A DNA stretch of 64,000 nt from Coleophoma eucalyptorum (Eukaryota > Ascomycota > Leotiomycetes > Helotiales > Dermateaceae): assembly GCA_026120035.1 (NCBI GenBank), contig JALRME010000002.1, positions 248,001-312,000 on the forward strand. Direction: 5' to 3'. The stretch's first letter is position 1, and every line of letters begins with the position of its first letter. Positions 21,169 to 32,743 of the stretch are shown here, in pieces. Position numbers and translations under genes: made by a program. A model generated the notes under the pieces. It worked only from the letters and a program-made list of their open reading frames with translations, was not told where the DNA came from and did not search any database.

Positions 21169-23976
21169 GTACGAATGGTCGAGGCAAGAAGGAGGGAGGT
21201 AGTATTGTTGTTGAATGGTTACTGCATAGAGGAGCGGAGGGGAGGGGAGAGGCTAATGGTGGTTGCAGCGTGGTTAAGAAGAACAAAGTAAGAGAGCAGA
21301 AAGATGGTGGAGTGCGGGAGGATTATATTTTATGTCGGTGGCGGAGTTCAGCGTGAAGTGACTTTTTGTGGACGACCGGTCGCGGACTCAGCCGAGGCGC
21401 AATTGCGAGTGAGCGAGGTGGAGTGACAATAATGGGAAGTGGAAAGGTGTACAGAAACTGATTGGGATAAGAACGAAAGAAAGTTGGGCATGGAATTGGT
21501 GGTGTACTCCAGTCTGGAAGAGAGGGTAGGGATCTTGGGAAACTGAAAACCGGAATGACAGGGGGAAATCAGACGGTGGGATAAGGTAGTGGGTTATGGC
21601 TTGATGGATGGGTAACTAGTAGCGAGTAAGGGAGTGGAACGCGGCATCTGTCCGGCACGCCTCTCTTTATCAGATCCTTTCCACTCTGACACCGGCTCGT
21701 GAAGCTTCGCATTCGCAGCCTCCGTAAATTACCTGAGGGGTTAGGAGTTCATCTGCCTTTGTTTCTGTTTCGATCTTTATTTCTATTTCCGTTGCTGTCG
21801 CTCGACCTGTCCACCTACGGTTCCTGGTCTGGTCTGGCCTTGCCCAGCCCAGGGTGACGACAACTAACTGTCATCCTGGAAATAAACGCGACAGCTGGAA
21901 GAACAAAGCTACGCCGTAGCATCCTTCACGTGGGACTCGGATCGCAAGCGCGGCTGAAGGGTTGAGGGCAAGCGTTCCGCGCTGCGTTTCTGGGCATGAC
22001 GAGCTGGCCATGCAGTCTTTGCTCATCCTTACCAATCGTCACACTTGGCTTCCCCTCCTTCGCAGCAGCAGCATCATCGTCATTAGCATATCATCGCACC
22101 AGGAAAAAATGTCCATTTCAAACCGCAACTTCCGCCTTCCCAATCACGCCCAATCGATTATCAAGCCCAATTGCCTGCATGAGACTGCATTTCCCCATCT
22201 CTGCACGCAAGACGAGCTGCAGCTTGCGCTTGCGTTATGCTTACGAAAGCCCATTCCCAAAATAGCTAGCCCCTTTGGAAGTCCTAGCTCACCGCACCAG
22301 CTGGCTGTTTTAGGTAAAGGGTGATTCCTGCCTCGATTCCAAGGTTTGGGCCCCGTCCGCGTCCCACCCAAGGGAAAAGCATCCAAATCTTATCAGATCC
22401 AGAGACAAGAGGAACCAGCATCAGAAACAGGCAAAGTTTTTTATCAGATCCTCCCCGCCCCACACTTTTCCATCAGCACGGCTGCATCTTGATGAGCCCG
22501 GTCGCCTGCAGCCCCAACGGTTCTCCCCCTTTCTTCCTTTTCCTGGCATTCGGGTCGTGTTTGTGTTATAAAGTCGGAGCCCTCGTCGGGTTTCGACCTT
22601 GGCTTCCTGGCAAGTCTCCTATATCGGCCCTGTCCCGAAATACCGTAGTACAAGCATATGTCACTTCTCGACTCTGTATGGTCGGGTTGCCTTCCGTTCC
22701 CTATTCACTCCCGGCTTCCCTCCCAGTCTAACGAAACACGCACTGCGATCAGCTGAGACGCAATGAACAAGCATTCTGGGCTCCGTATTTTTGTGCAAAT
22801 CCATACCTTCACCTGCATGTTCTGGCTTCCGGATATGCCTCCCCGTCCCATTGCTGTGGATGATTGGCTCTCAATCCTTGAGCTGCATCGAAGAACAATC
22901 CTCCGCTTTTTATCTGATGGGCTCGCAGCAGTCACATGATAAGTTTAAATGGGATATGATTGCGCGCAGACAATTCTACGCAAGGGCTTGGAAGAGTTGA
23001 AGGGGGTTTGCGAACTGCTATCGATAGCTTATGTGCTTTGTTCGCCCTTGCCATCCGTCTGCAGTTCTCCTTCCTTTTTCCTTCTCTCCTTTTCTGTGCC
23101 CATCACGCAGGTCAGACTCTCAAATGCACAGGGTTCCATTTTCAGTCCCTCTCCGAAATGACAGCGTCAGATACCACCTTACCCGAGGAGGCCCAGAACC
23201 GCAACTTCGACTTTACAACAGCATGAGGAGACTTGATCACACACCATTCAAACTGTTCAGTGTTTAACCTCGTCGCCACCATGTTCCTGGTATCCGCTTC
23301 AATCTTCTTCCCTGGCCGCATCTTGAAGCCGCAACCGCAAGCTTACTATCCTCGGCAAACTGTATCGGGAATTTAGCTGGCGGCTTACCTCGGGTTCGGT
23401 AGGGAGGTTCCAACTGTGAAAGTCAACACGCCTCATTGAGTTGATGCTTCATTGTAGCGGGAGGTGAAAACGTAAGCTTGTCAGTTCGCTGCAAGACAGC
23501 GTTTTGGTTGCAGATCATAATCACGGCAATCCCTTCCGTCTTTCTTCTTCTTCTTTCTTATTAGCACACAGGAATTGAGAGCAGACTAGCAGTATGTGTC
23601 ATCCTGGCTGCCAAGTAAGGTCTTAGTAACTTCTCTTCTCATCAGGTGGGTTCGATCTGCCTGTTTTTCTAAATAAATCTCGCGAAGTGAAGCGTGTCAC
23701 AGAATTCGGCCCAGCTATTCTGCCCTGGGTTTTAATGGTCTTTGCTTTTCTTCGCTCACTCTACTACTTCGGTTTTGACCTCTGCATGATAAGCTATGTG
23801 ATTGATACAAATCTATTTTCAACGACACACTAGTTTTGGATTGCCTGTTAAGTCATAGTGGCATCTTTGGCGGCTGAATTCGATTCTCTGTGATGACATG
23901 ATGCTCTGAAAAGAAGACTAGGAAGATTTTGCATTACTCCTTTCCCTGCATTGCGCATGTTCAAGACTTGACACTT

Positions 23977-24020
<44 letters not shown>

Positions 24021-25007
24021 GGAATTTCCACGTCGTAATATTGGTGGGGAAGTATGTAAAGACTGCCAAGTTGCATGGTCTCAAGAACACTCTGGCTAGA
24101 AATGGGAAGTGGATAAGATAGGGCCACGTTATCTCTTAGAAGCTGGATAAGGTGTTCCCATGTTAAGCACATTCAGTCTTACGGTAGTCTGGTCAATTAC
24201 CCAAGTGCTGTAGTCAGTTTTTATGGTAAGGTATCTTCATATTTCGATCTTGACCGGAAAGCGTGTAAATGTTCTTAGAATTTGATTCGTACAACTTCGT
24301 CTATTTTTACTTCTGTTTTCGTGTCTTTTTATTTATTTATTTTCAAATCCTAAGAGCTTTGTTTTCTCAGTGGGACAAGAAAGGCAGACAATTTATAACC
24401 ACTCAAAGTCTTCTTATATTTTATGATTTCTCTTCTTTCCTCCTTTCCTCCTCAAATGTAAGATGCACTATTCATGGAATAGCCTGGGACTATTACCATC
24501 AATAATTCTATACAATTCCTTGTGTTGTGCGTGCATTGATGCCACCACTTAGGATTTATTCGTAAATACATCTTCAAGGTCTACATGAGAATTCTAGGCT
24601 GTATTGCTTTTGCGCTTTGAATTTCTTTTTCCCTCGTTCTGGTCACAGTAGCAAGTAGATTTAAACTTAGAAACACTTCATTATAAATGCTCCATGTTGC
24701 AATATTGTAACTGTTAACTGAAAATACAAAAATGAAGTTTTTGGATTCAGATCAAACACTCCTGACCACCCGACACAATAGCAATAGCGTGATATCTCCG
24801 ACCTACTAACTCTGCTGAGGTAACATCCAGCCTTTTATTCAAATAAAATATAAATAACAGAAATAAATGTACAAAAATGCTTGGAACTCAATTTGTAATA
24901 TCCGTATACCTTTTCACAACCAAGTACCAGTGCCAATCTATAAAGCCACTAGTCAAATCGGTTCTATATTCCCAATATGCATTTTGCTGAATATCTACCA
25001 ACCTCAA
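21169..25007. other. 3.8-kb gene-poor region
   Basis: The 5' part is the upstream region of the reductase gene. The remainder contains only short overlapping reading frames on both strands (longest 136 codons at 22321-22731) without domains or coherent splicing. Pyrimidine-rich stretches and a (CT)20 run are present. A long untranslated leader or a non-coding RNA cannot be excluded from sequence alone. Confidence 0.5.
23979..24018. repeat. (CT)20 microsatellite
   Basis: Forty uninterrupted bases of CT dinucleotide in the gene-poor region. Confidence 0.95.
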
Positions 25008-25889
25008 CTAATCTTCGAGGAGTTCAAGTTTTCCCTTTTCTTCCTCATTTATATGGGCACCATTCTTAACCAATAGATGCCCGATCGCTTTATTCTGACC
25101 CATTAAGGCTGCTTCAAGAGCTGTATTGTAGTCATTGAAGTTACTCTGAGCATTAGCATCAGCCTCCATACTTAGAAGTAGTTCTACTACGGCTTCATGC
25201 CCCTGGAATGAAGCTACCTGAGGGGCACTGGCGCAGTTTCCGCTGTGAGTATTAACATCGCCCCCTCTATCGAGTAGTAGCTCTACTACAGCTGTATGTC
25301 CAGAGTGTGAAGCTGCTGCGAGGACACTGCCGTAGTGCCCACCTCTAGTATTAGAATCAGCCCCTTTGTCAGGAAGCAGCTCTACTACGGCTTTATGCCC
25401 CCGGAATGAAGCTGCCTGAAGGGCATTGTTGAAGTATCCACCCGGAGTATTAACATTGGCCCCTCGGTTGAGAAGTAGCTCTGCTACGGCTTTATTCCCC
25501 TGGAATGAAGCTGCATGCAGGGCACTGCCGTAGCGCCTACCGTAAGCATTAACATTGGCCCCTCTATCGAGAAGTAGCTCTACTATGGCTTTAAAGCCCC
25601 TAGATGAAGCTGCATAGAGGGAATTGCCGTAGAGCCCATCGTAGAGATTAACATTGGCCCCTCTATCGAGAAGCAATTCTACTACGGCTTTATTCCCCCG
25701 GAATGAAGCTGCCTGGAGGGCACTACCGTAGCGTCTACCTTGAGTGTTAACATCAGTCCCTCGGTTGAGAATTAGCTCTACTGCGGCTTTATTCCCCCGT
25801 GATGAAGCTGCCTGGAGGGCATTATCGTATTGTCCACCCGGAGTATAAATATCAGAGAAGGTCATCCTGATTTCTCTGCAGCCATTCAT
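25008..25889 (-). CDS. Orphan ankyrin-repeat protein, likely 5'-truncated NLR tail
   Basis: A 293-residue frame made almost wholly of eight ankyrin repeats of the type YGSALQAASFRGHKAVVELL / LDRGANVNxx. This repeat flavour is typical of the C-terminal sensor region of NACHT-ankyrin proteins. No NTPase domain exists in the 380 bp before the next gene. A TGCAG acceptor-like site directly precedes the first codons, so an upstream exon may be missing or lost, and the ATG at 25889 may not be the true start. The last repeat is degenerate (TALEAALMGQNKAIGHLL), which suggests a natural end. It is most likely a fragment left by rearrangement, or a stand-alone ankyrin protein. The repeats differ clearly from those at 11.4-14.3 kb, so it is not a recent copy of that gene. 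Confidence 0.6.
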   Translation of the reverse strand: MNGCREIRMTFSDIYTPGGQYDNALQAASSRGNKAAVELILNRGTDVNTQGRRYGSALQAASFRGNKAVVELLLDRGANVNLYDGLYGNSLYAASSRGFKAIVELLLDRGANVNAYGRRYGSALHAASFQGNKAVAELLLNRGANVNTPGGYFNNALQAASFRGHKAVVELLPDKGADSNTRGGHYGSVLAAASHSGHTAVVELLLDRGGDVNTHSGNCASAPQVASFQGHEAVVELLLSMEADANAQSNFNDYNTALEAALMGQNKAIGHLLVKNGAHINEEEKGKLELLED

Positions 25890-26269
25890 TATACATTGGA
25901 TGATTCAGAACCAATTGACATGTACCTTTAGCTCGTACAGTATTGTTGTTCTTAAGTTCGTATTTGGAAGTCTTGAAAGTTTGATGGCATTTCCATTGCT
26001 TCTTATCCATATGTCGAGATTCCTGCTTCTCTGTTTGTTTTTTGATATTCGTGCTGACCTGGGAAACAGCTTTTTATGCCCAAGTAAACAATTGTCCAAA
26101 AAATTGCAGAGCATTTGTACGAAAGATGGAATTCAACAACACTAGTGATTATAGTTGATTACTTAAATAAGTTTGGCAAGCATCACTAATTATAAAGCTT
26201 GACATCCAGTTCCTGCCGGACTAACTACTCGAACAAGCGATTGGCCAAAAACTTGCCTGACTGATGAAC
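25890..26269. other. Short spacer between two minus-strand genes
   Basis: No supported gene. A 69-codon minus-strand frame (25905-26114) ends near a GTACAT donor-like site and could be an upstream exon of the ankyrin gene, but the phases do not match (donor phase 0, acceptor phase 2). Confidence 0.4.
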
Positions 26270-26863
26270 TTATCCCTGCTGTTCCTCGAAGCTTGGGCAC
26301 GACAACTGAGCACCGGCGGTAATGGACAGTTCCCCCTTCCCATCTGCAGCGGGTTCGATTGTTCCGTGGTGAAAAAACCGTACGGCGCTGGTAGGACTAA
26401 GTGACTTCATTGCTTCGACAAAGGTGCAGCCTTCGGGTCCTGCATAGGCTGTGTAGCACTCCATAGCGTCGATATCAACATACTGCCCTGGCTTGAAGGT
26501 TCGAACATAGCGAGGCACTTCTCGGGTTGTGAAGTCTTCATCAGTGCCCTCCCCAAATTGTACCAATCTAGGCCACCGAAGGTTATAGGCTGCATCTCTT
26601 GACCAGAGTGTCAGTTCACCGGTAACGACCAAGTGAGTGTTTTCACTATGATGACCGTGAGGCTCAAGCCATTGCCATCTACACACTCAAAATTAGCTGG
26701 CAAATTTCCAAACTTTAATGACACTTAGATAATGCAAAGGGACTTACGGCTTCAATGTGTTGGTTGAAACATAGTCAAAGCCTCGGGCGCGCATCATCCT
26801 CTCTGGTCGAGTCAATCGCCGGGCGTAGTTTATAGTTCCTGTGCCAATTCTAAGATTCTCCAT
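26270..26863 (-). CDS. Small cupin-like protein
   Basis: Two exons (26863-26748, 26678-26270) give 174 residues. The centre contains a cupin-like metal-box pattern, EPHGHHSENTHLVVTGELTL, with several His residues and a Glu, followed by hydrophobic strands and a later FFHHGTIEP. The N-terminus (MENLRIGTGTINYARRLTRP) has no signal peptide. The joining of the exons gives a P-W-Q-W-L-E-P sequence with clean GTAAGT and GTGTAG sites. The enzyme activity, if any, is unknown; cupins range from dioxygenases and isomerases to storage proteins. It lies tail-to-head with the orphan ankyrin gene and divergent from the kinase gene. Confidence 0.75.
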
Positions 26864-27824
26864 GTCTGCTTAGATTTTGCGATTTGACGATTCAATTTAG
26901 AAATAGGGAATGAGTGTACCGATATTGAAGAAATTATTGGTTTGTTTTCGGCTGGGAAGAAGAGTAACTGCGCCAGGCAGGTAACGTATTAAATGTTTGT
27001 CAAATTTTGGAAGCGAAAGAAAGGAGCTATCAAAGCTTGGAAGTGAAGATAATTGAAGAGTGTTGATCTGATTTAATTTCAAGATAACCACGTCCAGCAT
27101 CAGTTTTATACACAAGTAGTCACGTAGTCAAGTCGTATGACTGCTCCTATACTTGGCTCAATTAGTGATCGTGAAGCACAGGACATGCCTAGGATTAATT
27201 TCTTGAGATATTTTAGAACAAAAAAGAAAAGTTGGCCAATCGAGCCACGATGGCGTTATGCGATATTAGGATATGAGATTGTTTTCATGTTGGCCATGCT
27301 GTCATGATGGACAATTCATGCACGAGAAGTCAATATCACAGATTCGAAAGCAGCCTTAACACAGCCATAGACTGTCTGACCTGATATGAATGCCGTCAGG
27401 CGACTCTAAGGCCTCAAACCTTTAGCCTAGTGGTTATTGTTTACCGACCGGCCACAAATTCGACACTGGACATCAAAAGGTGCCCCAAACAATGTGAGAT
27501 GCTCTTGTGTCTTTCGCTAATGATTATTCCAGACCCAAAATCGGTACTTTGTTCCAGAACGAGAAAAACTCAGCCTTTATTGCGCTCGCTTAACCTTTCT
27601 TTGTTTGCTTCTCGAAGCGGACACAGAGGCCTATTTTCTTTGCCAAAGACTTGTTCCGGAGGAAAACAAAGAAAATGAGTGCGCTTTAATAAATTAGATT
27701 TATGAAATTTAAGACCCTCCTTAGAATTATCCTTACTCTCTCCATTCAAACATCCAAACCCCTACTAGACCAATTCAGCTATTCTTTCGTTGAAGTAAGT
27801 GTCTTTGGCAAATTGCAACGCATC
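26864..27824. promoter_or_regulatory. Divergent spacer between cupin-like and kinase genes
   Basis: A 961-bp region between opposite start codons, expected to hold both promoters. A GAAGTAAGT donor-like site at about 27792 just upstream of the kinase ATG may belong to a 5' UTR intron. No coding frame is supported. Confidence 0.4.
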
Positions 27825-29525
27825 ATGAGTTATTCCCGCGGAAATGATCCCTGGGGAGGTCCTAACAGGGGAGAGGTCCCTGAAGGCCCTTACCCGTCGC
27901 AAAATCCGCAAGATCTCGTTATTTGGACAGATAATAGGCGAGCACAGTCCACAAGGCATGTTTTCGGACCGCAAAGTGCGCGGCGAGCTTCAATTGTGAA
28001 TGCACCAGCTAGATTGTTATACCGTCAAGCAGACGGGAGATTTATAAGTCTCGCGGAAAGGCAAAATATGCAAGAGGCCTTGATGGGTGGACCTTCAGAG
28101 CAGGAGCGCCAACAGCTGCGAGATAATTTCCTGAGAAGTGAGGTCAACTGGGCACAAAGACTGCCTGGATCGGGTGGACCTTGGACCCCTGTAAAATGTT
28201 TGGGCCAAGGCACAGCAGGTATCGCAGGGTTATGGAGAGGAACTGGAAATGACCCTTCGTATCCCAGAATGATTGTCGTCAAGCAGGAGACGGTGGCTTG
28301 GGGAGAAACGCCATCATTACCTGACGAAGAAACCTTTCTACGCCAGTTCAGGCTACGCGGTCTCGAACATCTTCTTAGAATCCTTAACTCTGAAAGATTA
28401 CCCCACGAACGTAACAACCGTGGCGAGGAAACTTATCGCATCTGGTTGGAGTACTGCGATGAAGGGACCTTTGTGAATCTGGTGGAGAGCACAATCAACA
28501 AGTTAGCATTTTTATCCTTAATAAACGAAACTAGACTAACAATAGGCGCGTGTAGCTATACTGCAGCGGATCCTCTTCCCGAAGATTTGATTTGGTACAT
28601 TTTCCAATGTCTTGCAAAAGCACTGCTTGGAATGGATGTAGGATCAGAGAGCATCCATGCGGACCCATTGGAAAACGAACTTATCCATGTAGATATAAAA
28701 CCAGAGAACAGCACGTATCCCACCCCATGAATTTCATAGAATCTAATTTTAATAGTCTTTGCCAAAAGTGGAAGTGCACACAGAGAGCACAGATTCACGC
28801 CAATCTTCAAAGTAACCAAAGAACCAACTTATTGATTTTTCATCATTGCTGATTCTCTCCAGATAGCGGATTTTGGCCTTATGCAAGATCTCTGGAGTTA
28901 TAGCAGAGAAGAACGCCGGATTACCCTTGGCACAGAACAGTATACGCCTCCTGTAAGTGCAAACCTCATAGATAACTATCTGGAAGCTAATATACGACTC
29001 AGGAGGGCTGCAATGACAGTGATATTTTACAAGACGATAAAATAACCTCTGCGGTGAACGTTTGGCAGATAGGGAAGTGCATGTACGAACTCATTTGTCG
29101 CAGTGCCAGTTTCGATTGCGAAAATTGGAACCGAGACAGATTCTGGACGTTCGTCGACTATTCCGACATGAGGACCTTCTCCACAGTTGGGAGGTACATG
29201 GTGGACGCACCGTCAGTATTCCTGCCCAATTATTTTCCAGAAAATCACTGGGCTAATGTCATGGTCTTGTAGCTACAGTAAAAACCTTCGCCTGGTCGTC
29301 CTGAGATGCCTGGCCGTCGAACCTAAAGAGAGGATCACGCCAAATCAGCTGCTCCGCCAAATAGATAGTTACATTCGTTATGTTGAGCAAGCCTTTCCGG
29401 ATACTGTGCCTTTGGCAGGGTATGGTGCGCAAGCCTTACAACCATCTCAGATGCAAAATATACCTGCAGGTGCGGCTGCTTTCCAATCAGGTCCCTCTCA
29501 ACCAGGACCTTCTCAGTGGGGCTAA
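27825..29525 (+). CDS. Fungal protein kinase-like protein
   Basis: Six exons (27825-28501, 28556-28710, 28756-28811, 28863-28952, 29003-29193, 29273-29525) give about 473 residues. Kinase landmarks in order: glycine loop CLGQGTAGIAGLW (125-137), VVK Lys153, Glu in DEETFLRQF, catalytic loop IHVDIKPENIF (Asp272; the Arg of HRD is Val), IADFGLM (Asp299), TEQYTPPE in place of APE, and a Trp-containing helix F (NVWQIGKCMYEL). All catalytic residues are present, so it is probably active. Intron 3 begins with GC (28711, GCACGT), which is the only way to join KPEN to IFAKSG in frame. The last intron (29194-29272) is less certain. The C-terminal tail is rich in Gln, Pro and Ser. The 130-residue N-terminal extension has no known domain. 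The substrate is unknown. Confidence 0.8.
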
Positions 29526-29972
29526 TCTTAGATGCCAGTTAAGGAACGATTAAATTTATTGATAATGAACCGCTTGCTTATTCTTTGGTATTTTACCCAA
29601 ATCTCACTATTTATCTATACTGTCCCTTGTCGCTAGTGACTCTGCACCCACCAGATAAGTGACGTAAAGTGGATAGAGCCAGATTATAGGAGGGGAACGA
29701 TATCTAAAAAAAAATACCGTAGTATCTGCATCACTCCTAAATACTACTTTAACAACTAAGGAGAAGATTTCAATGAATATATCACCATTCGGCATCGGTC
29801 TTTCAAATGGATAAATAATCGTATATTAATCAGTTTGCAAAAACAAAAATTAAATCATTATACCTCCGGCCATGCAATGCAATGTTTTCCTTCTCAAGCT
29901 CATTAAAACGCCCACAAATGCTATTTCCCTTTCCCCCGCTCCAAAAAACCCCCGACATATACACCGCATAAA
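29526..29972. other. Convergent spacer
   Basis: 3' flanks of the kinase (+) and the flavo-oxidase (-). AT-rich, with no supported feature. Confidence 0.5.
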
Positions 29973-31720
29973 CTAATTCGCGCAGATAGCTTGGGGGTTC
30001 CAGAACACGCAATCAGGATCGACCTCGTTCTTGATCGTCAACAGTTGCGCTGCGAGATCAGCACCGTAGTAGAGGTTCTGAGCATCTTGCTTTGAGAGCA
30101 TTGGGTCGAGGTAGTTCAGGTAAGCGGTGAAGTCCCCATCTGTCTGGACATCTGTGATGGCGGTGTTGAGACCAGTAATGAAGTCTGTGATGCCTTGGGT
30201 ATAGGCTCCAGTGCCGGAGGTACCATAATTCTACGATACCGTTAGAAACCATTCAGTGATCATGGAAGTCTGATGAACTTACTTGGAAAACCCATAATGA
30301 GTCTCTGTCGCCATATGAAGATGACCCGACTGATGGCTCATTGATCTGCGAACCCAGTCCACCGTACAAGTTAATAATACTGAACCAGGACTCTGACTGA
30401 GCACGGCCGGTATTGATAACATAGTTGAAGAAGCTCTGAACAGCCGCCTGGGAGAGAGGAGTGGCATTCTTGGTTACGAGTGACTTTGCATAGAAGGTAT
30501 CGTGTGCGCTATAACCTGTGAGAGGTTGAGCAAGAGGACCTGGTGGTGAGCCGCCTTCGATGAAGAGCAGACTGTCCACCCAGCCCTTTGCAGTCACATC
30601 TGCACTGTTTGGCGTTGGGAAACCTTGCAGCATGGCTGGCTGGATAGTAGATTGGAAATAAGATAGGTCCCCGAAGTACCAACCAGTGATGGTTAGCGCC
30701 GTGCCTGGAGACTTATTGTAAGCATAGCCCAAGGGAAATCACAAATAGGAGAAGACATACCCTGAGTGTAGATACCAAAAGAGAGATTATCATCAACAAG
30801 TGGGGATGTGAGAACCCAATTCTGTAGTGTCATGAATGCACTGGTTGCTGTGTCGACACTGTTCAAGACCGAAGAAACATCGATAAGGAAGTTGACCAAC
30901 TGTCCTGGTGCTTCCTCGGTTTGAAGGTAAAAGGTTGTAGCAATGCCGAAACTGTCACCCGCTCCCCTCATAGCGAAGTATATTTCTGGATACTCGGTAG
31001 CTGAGGCATGGATGAAAGAGCCATTTGCAAGCACGACGTCTAAGCCAACGATCGTGTCAAGAGCTAGACCCCAATGTCGAGAACCATCTGTAGGACTGTT
31101 AGAGCTTAGTTATTTGAATTTTGAAGTCAGACTCACGTCCATAACCTCCATGCAGGAAGTGACCACCGATTCCAACACCAGGACAAGTACCATGTGGTAA
31201 TGCTCGATTTCCTTGGTCAAAAATCCCCAGAGCAAGATTTCCAAGCCGGACACCACCACCGACAGTAGCGATGAAAGTAGCTTTATTAAAATTAGTAAAC
31301 CCTTCACTTGCAGAGTATTTTTTTGCACCACTTACAAGTATCAAGCACAACGCTATTGAAATTCTCCAAATCAACAATCAAGCTTCCGTCCTGACCACCC
31401 GAGGAATAGCTGCCATAAGAATGGCCCCCGGATTTCGCCTGTACCTTGACACCAGCTGCAGCGGCACAAGTAACCGACAGCGACACGTGATCGGTAGTTA
31501 CTGGTAGAGTGATGACTGATGGTTGGTATGAGAGTCTCAGATTATAAGGTTCTTGATACTCTGTGTAGTTGGAATATGTGGAGATGGTGATTGGTACATT
31601 CCCTGCTTCAAGACAGGCTACCAGTGAGGTTTGTCGTGCACTCAGATTCGTGTTGAAGGGAAGTGCATGTGTGCTGATACTTTGCAGGAGAAGTAATCCT
31701 GCTGTGAGGATTGCTGCCAT
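29973..31720 (-). CDS. Secreted AA7/BBE-type FAD-linked oxidase (bicovalent flavin)
   Basis: Five exons (31720-31336, 31280-31137, 31087-30761, 30704-30283, 30230-29973) give 511 residues. A signal peptide occupies residues 1-20 (hydrophobic LTAGLLLLQS, cleavage near THA-LP). The FAD_binding_4 domain contains both flavin-attachment sites of the glucooligosaccharide-oxidase group: His100 in KSGGHSYGSYS and Cys161 in PHGTCPGVGIGGH. The C-terminus shows the BBE motif region NYLDP and QNLYYGADL, ending VDPDCVFWNPQAI. Such enzymes oxidise the reducing end of oligosaccharides to lactones with H2O2 release, or act in alkaloid-type chemistry; the substrate here is open. Several N-glycosylation sequons are present. 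A short-chain dehydrogenase lies upstream on the same strand. Confidence 0.93.
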
Positions 31721-32743
31721 ATTGCTGAGTTCTGTGCTTCAAATTCTTCTAAGTGGTACAAACTCTGAAACTTAATGATCAAGTACCGGAACTTCGCAGA
31801 GAAATGTCAAGCATATAAGGCCAGCCCTAGGAGAAAAGATTGTATGTAAAATCATCATCAGGTGACATGCCAAGACTGCAAGACGAGATCAGATCTGCAG
31901 TGGCACTGCCGGCAAGGAGTGAATACGAGCCAAGCATCATCATAAGCTTACTAGGTCGTAACTCAGCCGCAGCTCTTTATAGTACCAGCCGCGGTAATCC
32001 TGGGGTATTGGCCGGTATTGACGGACGGCCTTAGTTGTGGAAATTCAAAGGAAGACTTGAATAGATACGATGCGATTACTTCGTGTCACTTGCAGGCTAC
32101 ATTGCGCTTATTCGGCACAAAGCTGGGAGTTTAGCAGCGGGCCTAAGGGGCATGCTCTATGACATCAAGCCCGACCCTTTTCTATGATTCTTACCTTACG
32201 TTCTGTTAGAGTTGGCGGTGCCACGATACTGAAAGTTTATGGTTTATGCTATACATTAGAAGAAGAGGGAGAGGTGCCTTACAGTACTAACCGAGAGAGT
32301 GCTAGATACCCATCCAACATTAACAACTCACCTGACGTATATACAAGAGTAACTAAGGGGATTTCATTGGAGACTACAAAAGCTTGGCACGTTAATTGCT
32401 GCAAATATGACTGCAATTATTGATGTGTTTTCAACAACCTCGCCTCGCTCGTGTTCATCCTGTGGGATCCCGTCTTCATGTAAGTAAGCCAAATAATATA
32501 CTCTACGAATCAAAATCAAATTCGCGCAAAATTCTCCCCTCAATACATCTTACTCATAGCATGGCCCAGTCAGATCCAGGAAACGAGCCGGTAAGCAATA
32601 TGACAAGCCTTTAAAAGTCTGACTGGAACAGCACATCATGAACGGCTTCAACGCGCAGTAAAGGGAGTATTTCATCTCATATCGGCATCCAACCAATTAA
32701 TTCTCCACAAAATCCATGACCGGAACCTCTCTTCTTTCCGCGA
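31721..32743. other. Spacer upstream of flavo-oxidase
   Basis: Promoter side of the oxidase and 3' flank of the dehydrogenase. No coding sequence is supported. Confidence 0.5.

Noticed and set aside
22321..22731. 136-codon plus-strand frame in the gene-poor region
   Set aside because: No domain, irregular composition, no splice partners, and overlapping frames of similar length on the other strand.
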